Of a DNA stretch of 64,000 nucleotides, positions 55,506-64,000 are shown one piece after another. The position numbers and the translations under genes are program-made. Position 1 is the first letter of the stretch; the number at the start of each line of letters is the position of its first letter. The notes beneath the pieces are model-generated. The model did no database searches. It was not told the origin of the DNA and saw only the letters and a list, made by a program, of their open reading frames with translations. The DNA is from Halovivax limisalsi (GTDB taxonomy: Archaea; Halobacteriota; Halobacteria; Halobacteriales; Natrialbaceae): positions 3,348,001 through 3,412,000 of the forward strand of contig NZ_CP095757.1 in the NCBI RefSeq assembly GCF_023093535.1. The letters run 5' to 3'.

Positions 55506-58448
55506 GTGACCAGTTGCAGTTGTGGATTCGAAGTCGGTAATCGCGTTAGTTTCGCGGGCGGCGAGGGCGAGGTGGCAAAGGTAAACCACCGACCAAGCGG
55601 ACAGTGCTTGGTAACGATCTTGACCGACGCTGGACAGGAGAAACGTCCGAGCGCCGTCGTCGAGAAGGTCGAAGGGACCGATTCGCTACTCGCCAAGCGT
55701 GAGTTCGACACCCCCGAGCGTTTCAATCTCCGGGCTCGTGCCGCAGAACTCGACCTCGCCCACCGGCAGGACCGGTTCGTCGCCCTGGAGAGCAGCCGGA
55801 TCGACATCGCGCCCCACCAGGTGAAAGCCGCCTACGACATCCTCACATCGTACGACCACCGCTACCTGATCGGGGATGAAGTCGGGCTCGGAAAGACGAT
55901 CGAGGCAGCCATCGTCATCGAAGAACTCGCCGCCCGTGGGCAGGCTGACAGGGTCCTGATCGTCGCACCCGCGCCACTCACGACGCAGTGGCAGGAGGAG
56001 CTCCGCGAGAAGTTTGACAGCAACTACGTCGTATACGACCGCGATTACGTCGACGCGAAGCGTGGAGCCCACCCGAACAAGAACGTCTGGACGCACGACG
56101 ATCGCATCATCACATCCATTGACTTCGCGAAGCAGGAGGACATGCTCGCAGCGCTCGACAATCTTGGGGAGGAGTGGGACATCGCAGTGTTCGACGAGGC
56201 TCACCACCTTACTGCTCGCCGTGAGGGAAAGCGCGGAATCGACAGGACGGAGCGATACAGGGTCGGCGAAGCTGTGTCGAAGACGTCTGATGGTCTCATT
56301 TTCCTGACCGGGACCCCCCACAAGGGGAAGCGCGACCAGTTCTACTTCATGATCTCGCTGCTGGACCCCTACCGGTTCCGCGACGAGCACGACGTCAACA
56401 AGGAGGGACTCCGGGACCTGATGATCCGCCGGCTGAAGGACCAGATGTACGAGGCCGACGGCTCGAAGATGTTCCCGGAGAAGAATATCGAGACGCTGCC
56501 AGTCACGTTCACGCCAGCCGAACGCGAGCTCTACGAGAAGGTCACCGACTACATTACTGAACACTACAACCTTGCCCATCGCGAGGACAATGACACAGCT
56601 GGGTTCGCGATGGTTCTCTATCAGAAGCGTCTGGTCTCGTCGATTCACGCGATCCGAAAATCCCTCAAGAACCGGATGAAGTCCATCCAGGCCGGCGGCG
56701 CGGACCCGAGCGACCTCTCCCAGGCCACGAAGAGTCTCCTGCCGCAGTATCGGGAGGATCCGAATATGCTCACCGACGCCCAGCGGGAGAAGGTCGAGGA
56801 GGACCTCGGTGGGGTCGCGGCGTCAAGTGATCCAGAGAGGGTCCAGAAGGAACTTTCGATCGTTCGAGACCTCTATAACCAGGCCAAGGCGATAGACGTC
56901 GACTCGAAAGCAGAACAGCTGCGTGAGTTCGTTGATGGTGTCCTCGCCGAGGAACCGGACGAGAAGGTGCTCGTGTTCACCGAGTACACGGACACACTGG
57001 AATACCTACGGGATCGGGTGTTCAGTGAGCACGACATCGCGCAGGTTTACGGCGACCTCTCCCAGGCGGAACGTCAGCGCCAGCTCAAGAAATTCGAGGA
57101 GGAGGCGAACATCATGCTCGCGACGGATGCGGCCCGTGAGGGGCTGAACCTCCAGTTCGCCCATATCATGGCCAACTACGACCTCCCATGGAACCCGACG
57201 CGGATCGATCAGCGCATCGGTCGACTCCACCGGTACGGTCAGGACCGAACAGTCGAGATCCGGAACCTGTTCGTCGATGACACGCGGGAAAGCGACATCC
57301 TCGAGCTGCTGATGAACAAGCTCGATGAGATCGAAGAAACCCTCGGAATGAGTTCCGACGTACTGGGACTCATTCTGGAGGACGTCAACCTCGAAGACCA
57401 GATTATGACGGCGGTCGCCCAGCCGGATGGATCAAAGCAGGTTGCAGCGGATATAGACGCGATTGTCGAAGATCAGGAGGAGGCTGTCAGACGGGTCGAC
57501 AAAGAGCTGCTCATTCGCGATCGCTTCGACCTGAGCGAACAGGACCGGGAGATACTCGACGTCATAGAGGAGAGTGCTGAGGATACGATCAGCGAGGCGG
57601 ACGTTGAATACCTCGTCAGGACCGTTTGCAACGAGTTTGGTGGTCGTATCGTGAACGCGCGATCGGGTCCCGCGGACGATGGTGGTGACGTGTTCGACCT
57701 CGTGGTTCCCGACCCAATCTCGGGAGGAGAGGTGAAAGACCGGTACGACGGGGCGACGTTCGACCGGGAGAATGCAGTCGTTGATGAGGACCTGGAGTTT
57801 ATCGCCCTCGATCATCCGGTCGTCCGGTCTATGATGCAGTTCTGTCTTGACACCGATGCAGTTGGCGGACAGACAGCTGTTCTGACCGGAGGTCGCAATC
57901 TGGATACTCCTGGACTGCTCTGTCACTTCCGGGTCGGATACCTCTCTGGGACCGGCGACACCGTGACGGAACGTCTCACCCAGGTATACGTGACCCCCGA
58001 CGAAGACACGATAACTGGCGAGGTCGATCTCACTGGTGGGCTGCCACCGTCAGCTGTCGACGACTATCCTGCCGTCGACGCAATCACGGCAAGTGCCGAC
58101 GAATTCGTAGAAAGCGCCGAAGCGGCTGCCTGGGAAGTTATCGAAGATCTGGCCGATGAGGCACGTGAAGAGCGAGAACGGGAAGTGCGAATTCGTCGCG
58201 AACACACGCAGAACTACTTCGAATACCGTATCGAGGACCTCGAGGAACGCATCCAGAAGTACGAGGAACGTGGTGCAAAGCCGGATGAGGATATGGGCGT
58301 CGTTATCGCAAAAGCCCGGAGCGAACTCGAGAGCTTGCGGGATGAGCGTGACGATGCTCTGGCTCGACTCGAAGAAGAGGGGCAGGTAATTCCCGATGAA
58401 CCAGAACTCGTCAATATGGCCGTTGTTATCGACGCCTTTGAGAGCTGA
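55506..58448 (+). CDS. drmD: DrmD-like SNF2 helicase
   Basis: 980 residues from the GTG at 55506, chosen because the start of the paralogue at 62906 aligns there and a TATA-like box precedes it. SNF2/RapA-type ATPase: Walker A GDEVGLGKTIEAA (~120), motif II DEAHHL (~228), TGTPHKGK (~275), ATDAAREGLNLQ (~540) and RIGRLHRYGQDR (~566). A short N-terminal SH3-like part (FEVGNRVSFAGGEGEV) and a charged coiled-coil C terminus frame the motor. Class 1 DISARM loci encode DrmD, a SNF2 helicase near drmMI, so this is the best drmD candidate. It could instead form a separate system with the HNH nuclease. Confidence 0.78.
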   Translation: MTSCSCGFEVGNRVSFAGGEGEVAKVNHRPSGQCLVTILTDAGQEKRPSAVVEKVEGTDSLLAKREFDTPERFNLRARAAELDLAHRQDRFVALESSRIDIAPHQVKAAYDILTSYDHRYLIGDEVGLGKTIEAAIVIEELAARGQADRVLIVAPAPLTTQWQEELREKFDSNYVVYDRDYVDAKRGAHPNKNVWTHDDRIITSIDFAKQEDMLAALDNLGEEWDIAVFDEAHHLTARREGKRGIDRTERYRVGEAVSKTSDGLIFLTGTPHKGKRDQFYFMISLLDPYRFRDEHDVNKEGLRDLMIRRLKDQMYEADGSKMFPEKNIETLPVTFTPAERELYEKVTDYITEHYNLAHREDNDTAGFAMVLYQKRLVSSIHAIRKSLKNRMKSIQAGGADPSDLSQATKSLLPQYREDPNMLTDAQREKVEEDLGGVAASSDPERVQKELSIVRDLYNQAKAIDVDSKAEQLREFVDGVLAEEPDEKVLVFTEYTDTLEYLRDRVFSEHDIAQVYGDLSQAERQRQLKKFEEEANIMLATDAAREGLNLQFAHIMANYDLPWNPTRIDQRIGRLHRYGQDRTVEIRNLFVDDTRESDILELLMNKLDEIEETLGMSSDVLGLILEDVNLEDQIMTAVAQPDGSKQVAADIDAIVEDQEEAVRRVDKELLIRDRFDLSEQDREILDVIEESAEDTISEADVEYLVRTVCNEFGGRIVNARSGPADDGGDVFDLVVPDPISGGEVKDRYDGATFDRENAVVDEDLEFIALDHPVVRSMMQFCLDTDAVGGQTAVLTGGRNLDTPGLLCHFRVGYLSGTGDTVTERLTQVYVTPDEDTITGEVDLTGGLPPSAVDDYPAVDAITASADEFVESAEAAAWEVIEDLADEAREEREREVRIRREHTQNYFEYRIEDLEERIQKYEERGAKPDEDMGVVIAKARSELESLRDERDDALARLEEEGQVIPDEPELVNMAVVIDAFES

Positions 58449-58494
58449 AAGTGGTTCCAAACTGCTTTGCCCATCCCCTGTCAATATCTGAACG

Positions 58495-59841
58495 ATGGAA
58501 ACGCGGCCTTCTGCTATTGACCTGTTCTGCGGTGCCGGAGGCCTTAGTCAGGGCCTCCGGAAAGCGGGCTTCGACGTCCAGTGGGCGATTGACAGCGATG
58601 CTGCTGCCGTAGAAACCTACCGGCAGAACATCGGTGACCACGTGGTCGAAGCCGATATTCGTGAAACCGATCCAGCGACCGACGGTCCGGACATCAAGCC
58701 AGGTGATCTCGACCTTGTGGCAGGGGGCCCGCCCTGCCCTTCGTTCTCCACAATCGGTCGAGCGAAACTTGAATCTCTGGAGGAGAGGTCGACCGAAAAT
58801 GATAACCGGAACGTCCTCTACCGCGACTTTCTCCGATATGTCGACTATTTCGAGCCGAGTGCCTTCGTTATGGAGAACGTCCCGGGACTGCTCAACGACA
58901 CTGCGCTCGTTGAGACAGATACGATTCAGCAGTCACTTCCGACCGATACAGCATCCCCCGGGAAACCGGTTGGTCAGGAGACGCCCGTCCCTGAAATTAT
59001 TCTTGAGGAGATGGAGGCGCTCGGCTATCACGCGGATTGGGGGGTGGTCGATGCGGCCGACTTTGGAGTGCCACAGTATCGAAATCGTGTCTTTTTCACT
59101 GGTGTCCGTTACGGGAATACGCTCCCAGACCTCGATCAGTGGAGAACCCACCGTGAACCGAAGAATGAGCAAGAACGAACCATGCGAATCCGGAGGGAAC
59201 CTGGAGCGTTCACAGATTCCTCTCAGACCACGTTCGACACGGGGCCCGCTCTTCCCCCCTTCACTCGTGGCGAGACGACCAGACTGCCATACCTGACTGT
59301 TGCTGACGCGATTATGGACCTGCCTCCGGTTTCCCCGGGAGGAGGTATGCCGCCAGGCGAAGCGACTGAATACACGCTCCCTCCCGTCTCCCCGTATCAG
59401 AAATGGTTACGCGACATTCCTGAGGACGAGGACTGGGAAGACCAGGTACTGCGCAACCACACTTGCCGATGGCACAATCACCTCGACCTCTCGATCTACA
59501 AACTGCTTGGCCACGGTGTGGGATGGAACATCGGGGATGTGAGTCAGGAGCTTCAGCCCTATCGAGACGACGTCTTTCCGGACAAATATAAGAAGCAGGA
59601 TCCGTCGAAGCCGGCGTCAACGATTCTTGCACATATTCAGAAGGACGGACATATGTTCATACACCCGACAGAGGCTCGTTCACTCACTGTCCGAGAAGCA
59701 GCACGGTTACAGTCCTTCCGTGACTCCTACTGGTTCCCCGAGAGCAGAACGAAGGCATATCGGCTCGTCGGGAACGCTGTGCCACCGAGGCTAGCTCACG
59801 CCGTGGGAAAGGCAATTAGAGATGTTCTTCTGGAATACTAG
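58495..59841 (+). CDS. Cytosine-C5 DNA methyltransferase (second copy)
   Basis: 448 residues, ATG 46 nt after the SNF2 stop, probably same transcript. Motif I IDLFCGAGGLSQG (~8), IV GGPPCPSFSTIG with catalytic Cys (~80), VI MENVPGLL (~126), VIII PQYRNRVFF (~192), X LVGNAVPPRLAHA (~427). A target-recognition region lies between VIII and IX. It makes 5-methylcytosine and is only distantly similar to the enzyme at 37040, with no HhH extension. C5 methyltransferases (DrmMII) belong to class 2 DISARM, so its presence beside a class 1 set is mixed. Faces the second SNF2 gene, with stops 12 nt apart. Confidence 0.88.
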   Translation: METRPSAIDLFCGAGGLSQGLRKAGFDVQWAIDSDAAAVETYRQNIGDHVVEADIRETDPATDGPDIKPGDLDLVAGGPPCPSFSTIGRAKLESLEERSTENDNRNVLYRDFLRYVDYFEPSAFVMENVPGLLNDTALVETDTIQQSLPTDTASPGKPVGQETPVPEIILEEMEALGYHADWGVVDAADFGVPQYRNRVFFTGVRYGNTLPDLDQWRTHREPKNEQERTMRIRREPGAFTDSSQTTFDTGPALPPFTRGETTRLPYLTVADAIMDLPPVSPGGGMPPGEATEYTLPPVSPYQKWLRDIPEDEDWEDQVLRNHTCRWHNHLDLSIYKLLGHGVGWNIGDVSQELQPYRDDVFPDKYKKQDPSKPASTILAHIQKDGHMFIHPTEARSLTVREAARLQSFRDSYWFPESRTKAYRLVGNAVPPRLAHAVGKAIRDVLLEY

Positions 59842-59852
59842 CCGCTCAAAAA

Positions 59853-62800
59853 TTACTGATTGTGAGAGGAACCAGCAGCGATGTCGTCCGGTGAGGAGAT
59901 GACATCTGCCTCAATGGCGGGAACTGATTCGGTAACGAAAGCGGCGTTCACGAGTTCTGGTTCGTCAGGGATGATCTGGCGTTCGCGCTCGAGGCGTTCC
60001 TGTTCCCGATTCCATTTTTCCTCAAGTTTTCGGATTTCCGCCCGTGTGCTGTCGATTGCGACCTGCATATCCTTCTCGGTATCCGTAGCGTCCTTCTCGT
60101 ACTTGCGGAGCCGGTCCTCGTGCTTGCGAATCTGGTGCTGAAAATACCGCTCTGCGTGTTGTTCTTTGATATCCACTTTCTGAGCCCGTTCCTCTCGGAC
60201 ACCGTCAATCAGTCCCTCCACAACAGTTGTGGCTTCATTGCGCGCCTGTTCCAGAAGTTCACCAACTCTCCCTGCTATTTCCCCCGTTTCTAGACCGGTG
60301 CTCGCGGCCTGTGCGGGAAGTACACCGACTATCGAGGGAGGTTCAGCATGTATCTCTCCCTCAGCATCGATGTAAACATGCGTGTAGTCTTCAGTAGGCA
60401 CCTCACCAGCCCCACTCACATAGCCGAGCCGGTAGGTAACGAGGATACCAGGGGTCTTGGAGGGATCCTGCGCAACCAGTGCCGCCACCTTCCCGTCGAT
60501 CCAGTCGCCATCCAGGCAGTATTCAGTAATTGCCTGAACGAGCGGATGATTGAGCGATATAAGCTCCGCATCGGGCTCATCCAGAGCGATTGTCCGTGAG
60601 AACGTGACTTTACGGTACTGTTCATCGACCTCTGTATTCAACGAGATGATGTCGGGCACTTGGACCTGGAGAAGCGAAGCTGAAGATCCCTTAGAAGACT
60701 GGCTGCTCGTAACTCGCCCTCCAAACTCCTTACAGAACTCTCGAACGAGTTGCTCGATGTCATCTTCACTGATAGGGTTCTCCTCACTCAGATTGATAAT
60801 GTTCTCTATTGCTTCGTGGTCGTCAGCGTCGAACTTGTCTCGAATTAAAAACTCACGTTCAATTTTCTCGACGGCCTCTTTTCGTTCCTCAACGGCTGCG
60901 TCGATCTCCTGTTTTACCGCATCGGAGCTTCGCTCACCGGTCACCGCATCCATAATTGCAGCCTCGACATCGTAGTCATCGAGAACTGTTCCAAGGACGT
61001 CAGATCGCATTCCCGTGTCGGACTCGATCTGATCGATCTTGTCCACCAGCAACTGGAGAATATCGCTCTCTCTGGTTTCCTTAACAAACAGATTATACAC
61101 CTGAACGGTCTGATCCTGTCCGTACCGGTGAAGTCTACCCATTCGCTGGTCAATCCGGATAGGGTTCCATGGTAGGTCGTAGTTCGCCATGATGTGCGCG
61201 AACTGGAGGTTCAGTCCCTCTCGGGCCGCGTCAGTCGCCAGAAGAATATTCGCGTCATCTCGGAACGCATCAATGGCCTCACGCCGTGCCTCCTGATCCA
61301 TCTGGCCACTGATTTCTACTGTCGTGTATTCAGACAGGACCTCGTCACGAAGGTATCTCAGTGTGTCCGTGTACTCCGTGAATAGCAGGATCTTCTCGTC
61401 CGGATCTTCCGAAAGGACGCCATCGACGAATTCGCGAAGCCGCTTCCCCTTCGAGTCGACACCGATATTGTTTGCCGCCGTAATTAACTGCTCCAGAACA
61501 TCGGCCTCTGTTTCTACGGTGTCGTCGACAGTATGTAACTGGGACGAAACATCCTTCCCCACAGTTGTTTTCTCCTCAAGATCGTCGAGACGATTCTGGA
61601 GGGATTGAGCAATGGCTCGGATCGACGAGACGAGACGCTTCTGGTAAATTACCATCGTAAATCCCGCTGCATGTCTGTCGGATTCGGCGTTGGCTGTGTA
61701 CACCGCAGAGATGTACTCCGTCAGATCGTCGTACAACCGTCGTTCAGCGGAAGTCAGTGAAACAGGAAGGGTGGTTATCTCTCGGTCAGGGAACATCGGT
61801 GTTCCGTCCGCTGCGATCATACTGTCATCTGTCTTTACCCGCCGTATCATCAGGTCCTCCAGTTCCTCGGGAGTGATATCTTCGGGACCCCGGAACCGGT
61901 ACGGGTCGAGCAATCTGAGTAGATGGAAGAACTGATCGGGTTTACCCTTGTGGGGCGTTCCGGTCAGGAAGAGGAGTGCATCGGTGTCGCCGGCTACAGC
62001 CTCAGCTACACGGTAACGTCCAACCCGCTCGATACCGTCACCGGTCTCACGAGCTGTCAGATGATGTGCTTCGTCGAATACGACGACATCCCAGTGTTCG
62101 TCGAGTCTTCGCAGGTCGTCAAGCAATCCATCCTGCTTTGCGAAATCGATGGAGACGACAATTTTGTCGTCGTGTGTCCAGACATTAGTTCCGGGATGAG
62201 CGTTGCGTAGTGTGTCGACATACCCCCGATCGTAGGTTACATACTCACGGCCGAACTTGGTCTTCATCTCCCGCTGCCACTGATCCCGAAGCGAGGCAGG
62301 AGTAATAATTAAAACGCGGTCAGCTCGATCGCGAGCAATCAATTCCTCGATGACGATTCCCGCCTCGATCGTCTTCCCGAGCCCAACTTCATCGGCAATC
62401 ATGAACCGCGGCTCATATGAAGTCAGTATCTGATGGGCAGCGTCGACCTGATAGGGCTCGATCCGAATCCGGTTTCCAGATAAAGAGAGGAACCGGTTCG
62501 ATCGATATGCCAGACTCAGCCGAACTGCCCGCTCACGAAGGCTGAATCGTACTGGATCATCGAATTCACCGGAAGCTAGTCGGTCCGGAACCGACCGTCC
62601 AGGTTCGATGCCCGCAAGATCACCGGGAACTTTCTTCAGTTCGCCGCCCTCAGTACGCAGGTACAGGAGATCGGAGCGGCCCTCCCGTTCCTGGACCGAC
62701 ACTACACATGCTCGACCGCCGGGAAACTGGACAAAGTCTCCTTCACCTGCTTCCTCCAGTTTCCGCACCATCGGGAGATCCGAAGAAATCTCACGGACTG

Positions 62801-62906
62801 TACCATCGGATGTGAGTATCTGTAGATTTGGACCTTTAACATCGATTATGTTACCCTTTCCACCGTAGAAAGCCACTTGATCCCCTATATCAAATGCAGA
62901 TGACAT
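59853..62906 (-). CDS. Second SNF2 helicase, paralogue of the DrmD-like protein
   Basis: 1017 residues, ATG at 62906. Same architecture as the protein at 55506: N-terminal SH3-like segment (FDIGDQVAFYGGKGN), Walker A ADEVGLGKTIEAG (~173), DEAHHL (~278), TGTPHKGK (~325), ATDAAREGLNLQ (~560), RMGRLHRYGQDQ (~590) and a long charged coiled coil near the C terminus. The two align over most of their length, including HQILTSYEPRF versus YDILTSYDHRY. It is on the opposite strand with its own promoter side at ~62910 (AT-rich, TTATTTGAAT-like boxes). It could be a second defence motor serving the C5 methyltransferase next to it. Confidence 0.82.
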   Translation of the reverse strand: MSSAFDIGDQVAFYGGKGNIIDVKGPNLQILTSDGTVREISSDLPMVRKLEEAGEGDFVQFPGGRACVVSVQEREGRSDLLYLRTEGGELKKVPGDLAGIEPGRSVPDRLASGEFDDPVRFSLRERAVRLSLAYRSNRFLSLSGNRIRIEPYQVDAAHQILTSYEPRFMIADEVGLGKTIEAGIVIEELIARDRADRVLIITPASLRDQWQREMKTKFGREYVTYDRGYVDTLRNAHPGTNVWTHDDKIVVSIDFAKQDGLLDDLRRLDEHWDVVVFDEAHHLTARETGDGIERVGRYRVAEAVAGDTDALLFLTGTPHKGKPDQFFHLLRLLDPYRFRGPEDITPEELEDLMIRRVKTDDSMIAADGTPMFPDREITTLPVSLTSAERRLYDDLTEYISAVYTANAESDRHAAGFTMVIYQKRLVSSIRAIAQSLQNRLDDLEEKTTVGKDVSSQLHTVDDTVETEADVLEQLITAANNIGVDSKGKRLREFVDGVLSEDPDEKILLFTEYTDTLRYLRDEVLSEYTTVEISGQMDQEARREAIDAFRDDANILLATDAAREGLNLQFAHIMANYDLPWNPIRIDQRMGRLHRYGQDQTVQVYNLFVKETRESDILQLLVDKIDQIESDTGMRSDVLGTVLDDYDVEAAIMDAVTGERSSDAVKQEIDAAVEERKEAVEKIEREFLIRDKFDADDHEAIENIINLSEENPISEDDIEQLVREFCKEFGGRVTSSQSSKGSSASLLQVQVPDIISLNTEVDEQYRKVTFSRTIALDEPDAELISLNHPLVQAITEYCLDGDWIDGKVAALVAQDPSKTPGILVTYRLGYVSGAGEVPTEDYTHVYIDAEGEIHAEPPSIVGVLPAQAASTGLETGEIAGRVGELLEQARNEATTVVEGLIDGVREERAQKVDIKEQHAERYFQHQIRKHEDRLRKYEKDATDTEKDMQVAIDSTRAEIRKLEEKWNREQERLERERQIIPDEPELVNAAFVTESVPAIEADVISSPDDIAAGSSHNQ

Positions 62907-63315
62907 CCAGGTATCATTCTAACTTTGGGGTAAGAGTACTTGAATTTGGGGTGTGTTAATACTCGTCGGTGTCATAGGTGAATTATGATAACGAGGCCTG
63001 CATTGCCGAAAGGACCATCTGTTCCAGAAGGGAAAGGAATGGGTTTCAGAAATGATACGATGATGGACGGTGCTAAATAACAGATTATAATTGACAATTC
63101 CTGGTTTACGGATAATCTCCTGGGACGTTCAGATCGTCTTTCCTAGGCGCACCTGTTGATAGCAAATTCAGAAGGTTTGATAGTAGCCAGCGTTCTATCG
63201 TAATGCCGTCATATTTTAGACCAGTCGTCATCGACTACTGTGGCCAGAATGCACCAAAGTGCGGCGCGACTCACATACTAAAATGGAAGTTGAAAAACAC
63301 ACAGTACGAGACGAT
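62907..63315. other. Intergenic, no gene recognised
   Basis: About 410 bp of AT-rich DNA upstream of the SNF2 paralogue and downstream of the partial regulator. It contains its promoter region but no convincing open frame, tRNA or long repeat. Confidence 0.45.
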
Positions 63316-64000
63316 TCAGCAGTCGGGGGAACCATTAGTTGACTTGTGAAGGAACTCGCGGGGTTCAGAAACCATCTCTTCAGGGGGAGTGCCGTCTCCA
63401 CGGAATCCGCTCGCGTCGATACCGAATACCTCGCTGAATATCCGCTGGTAGGCAACCATGGCGTTCAAGATTGCGTCGAACTGTTCTTCTCGATCAGTAC
63501 TCCACGCACCCATATCTCGCTCGACGAATTGGTGAATCGTCTCTCGAAGTGCTTCGTTTTCCTCACGCATCGCCTCAAATCCCGCTTCGAGCTCGGCCAG
63601 TCGGTCCTCTAGATCCTCGTCGGGTTTGAATGAGCCCGAAGCAGCTCCGGCGAGGACGTCCGACAGCGCCTCCTCACCCTTCTCTGTGAGTTCCGCACAC
63701 TTCGCTGACAGTGCACCATTAGGGAGTAATTCGGAGCCGTAAACACGGATGTATCCGAGGCCGTCTGTATCGAATCCGCGCTGGTTGAACCGGTAGTTGA
63801 CCTCGTTCTTGTTGAGATCTGCTGCGGATGCGATTTTCCCAGTCGTTGCCGGCGGTCGCTCATCAGTACCGGGCTTGTATCCCGCTCGTCCGTTCACCTC
63901 CTGAATCGCCTGTAGAAATCTGATGTCCTTCCCTCCGAGGTGGGGATTAATCGATGCTACCGACGCACCGTTTCCGACTTCACCAGAGTTGTCGCCATCC
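63316..64000 (-). CDS. Winged-helix/coiled-coil regulator (5' partial)
   Basis: The minus-strand frame runs open past the GTG at 63897 to the end of the window, so the start lies outside; 227 residues are visible. Visible N terminus: SINPHLGGKDIRFLQAIQE, then TTGKIASAADLNKNEVNYRF (helix-turn-helix) and GLGYIRVYGSEL … LTEKGEEALSDV, a winged helix. It is followed by a coiled coil (EDRLAELEAGFEAMREENEAL, ~125-150 of the visible part) and a C-terminal region with acidic patches. A haloarchaeal DNA-binding regulator of this kind fits control of nearby defence genes, but the target is unknown. Confidence 0.7.
   Translation of the reverse strand, partial: DGDNSGEVGNGASVASINPHLGGKDIRFLQAIQEVNGRAGYKPGTDERPPATTGKIASAADLNKNEVNYRFNQRGFDTDGLGYIRVYGSELLPNGALSAKCAELTEKGEEALSDVLAGAASGSFKPDEDLEDRLAELEAGFEAMREENEALRETIHQFVERDMGAWSTDREEQFDAILNAMVAYQRIFSEVFGIDASGFRGDGTPPEEMVSEPREFLHKSTNGSPDC

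Overview
The window is from a halophilic archaeon (class Halobacteria). The first ~13 kb is GC-rich, and the proteins throughout are strongly acidic. Gene starts are often leaderless, with AT-rich boxes ~30 nt upstream. Protein families are typically haloarchaeal: a CDC48-type AAA ATPase with a haloarchaeal N terminus, PhiH1-repressor-like winged helices, a broken TATA-binding-protein paralogue and an IS1341-type TnpB. No tRNA, rRNA or CRISPR array was found.

Layout. (1) 1-8757 is the end of a contractile injection system (phage-tail-like particle) locus: two baseplate-J-like proteins, a tail-protein-I-like protein, a convergent CDC48-like ATPase and a divergent protein of a family I associate with such clusters. 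(2) 8936-13158 is ordinary chromosome-like DNA: a cysteine-free uracil-DNA glycosylase, an IS200/IS605-type element with a 5'-truncated tnpB, an acidic membrane-anchored protein and a divergent NAD kinase. (3) 13490-20166 is a mosaic accessory zone: a tyrosine recombinase, a second frameshifted recombinase remnant, a PhiH1-like regulator, a DUF4062-like/methyltransferase fusion and several small haloarchaeal proteins. (4) 20333-36820 resembles plasmid or integrative-conjugative-element DNA. It holds a three-gene operon ending in a family B DNA polymerase with eroded proofreading motifs, a separate DEDD exonuclease facing it, and a type IV secretion/conjugation operon (pilin-like protein, surface protein, lipoprotein, VirB6-like channel, VirB3-VirB4-like ATPase, coupling ATPase). 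(5) 37040-62906 is a large DNA-modification and anti-phage island. It contains a DISARM core (drmC, drmB, drmA; divergent drmMI), a DrmD-like SNF2 helicase and a second SNF2 paralogue. It also holds two cytosine-C5 methyltransferases, a mismatch-type glycosylase, and an HNH nuclease with a probable modified-base-reading N-terminal domain. (6) 63316-64000 is a 5'-truncated winged-helix/coiled-coil regulator.

How the genes may work together. The DISARM genes would mark self DNA and block unmodified invading DNA. The C5 methyltransferases create 5-methylcytosine, whose deamination yields T:G mismatches. The glycosylase divergent to the first C5 methyltransferase has tyrosine at the catalytic lysine position, as in the thymine-DNA glycosylase Mig.Mth, so it looks like the repair partner. 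The nuclease/SNF2 divergent pair has been duplicated: the left copy survives only as fragments of both genes (52050-52790 and 53980-54325), with a TIGR02391-like gene between them, next to a TBP pseudogene. The pattern suggests repeated turnover of defence modules at this site.
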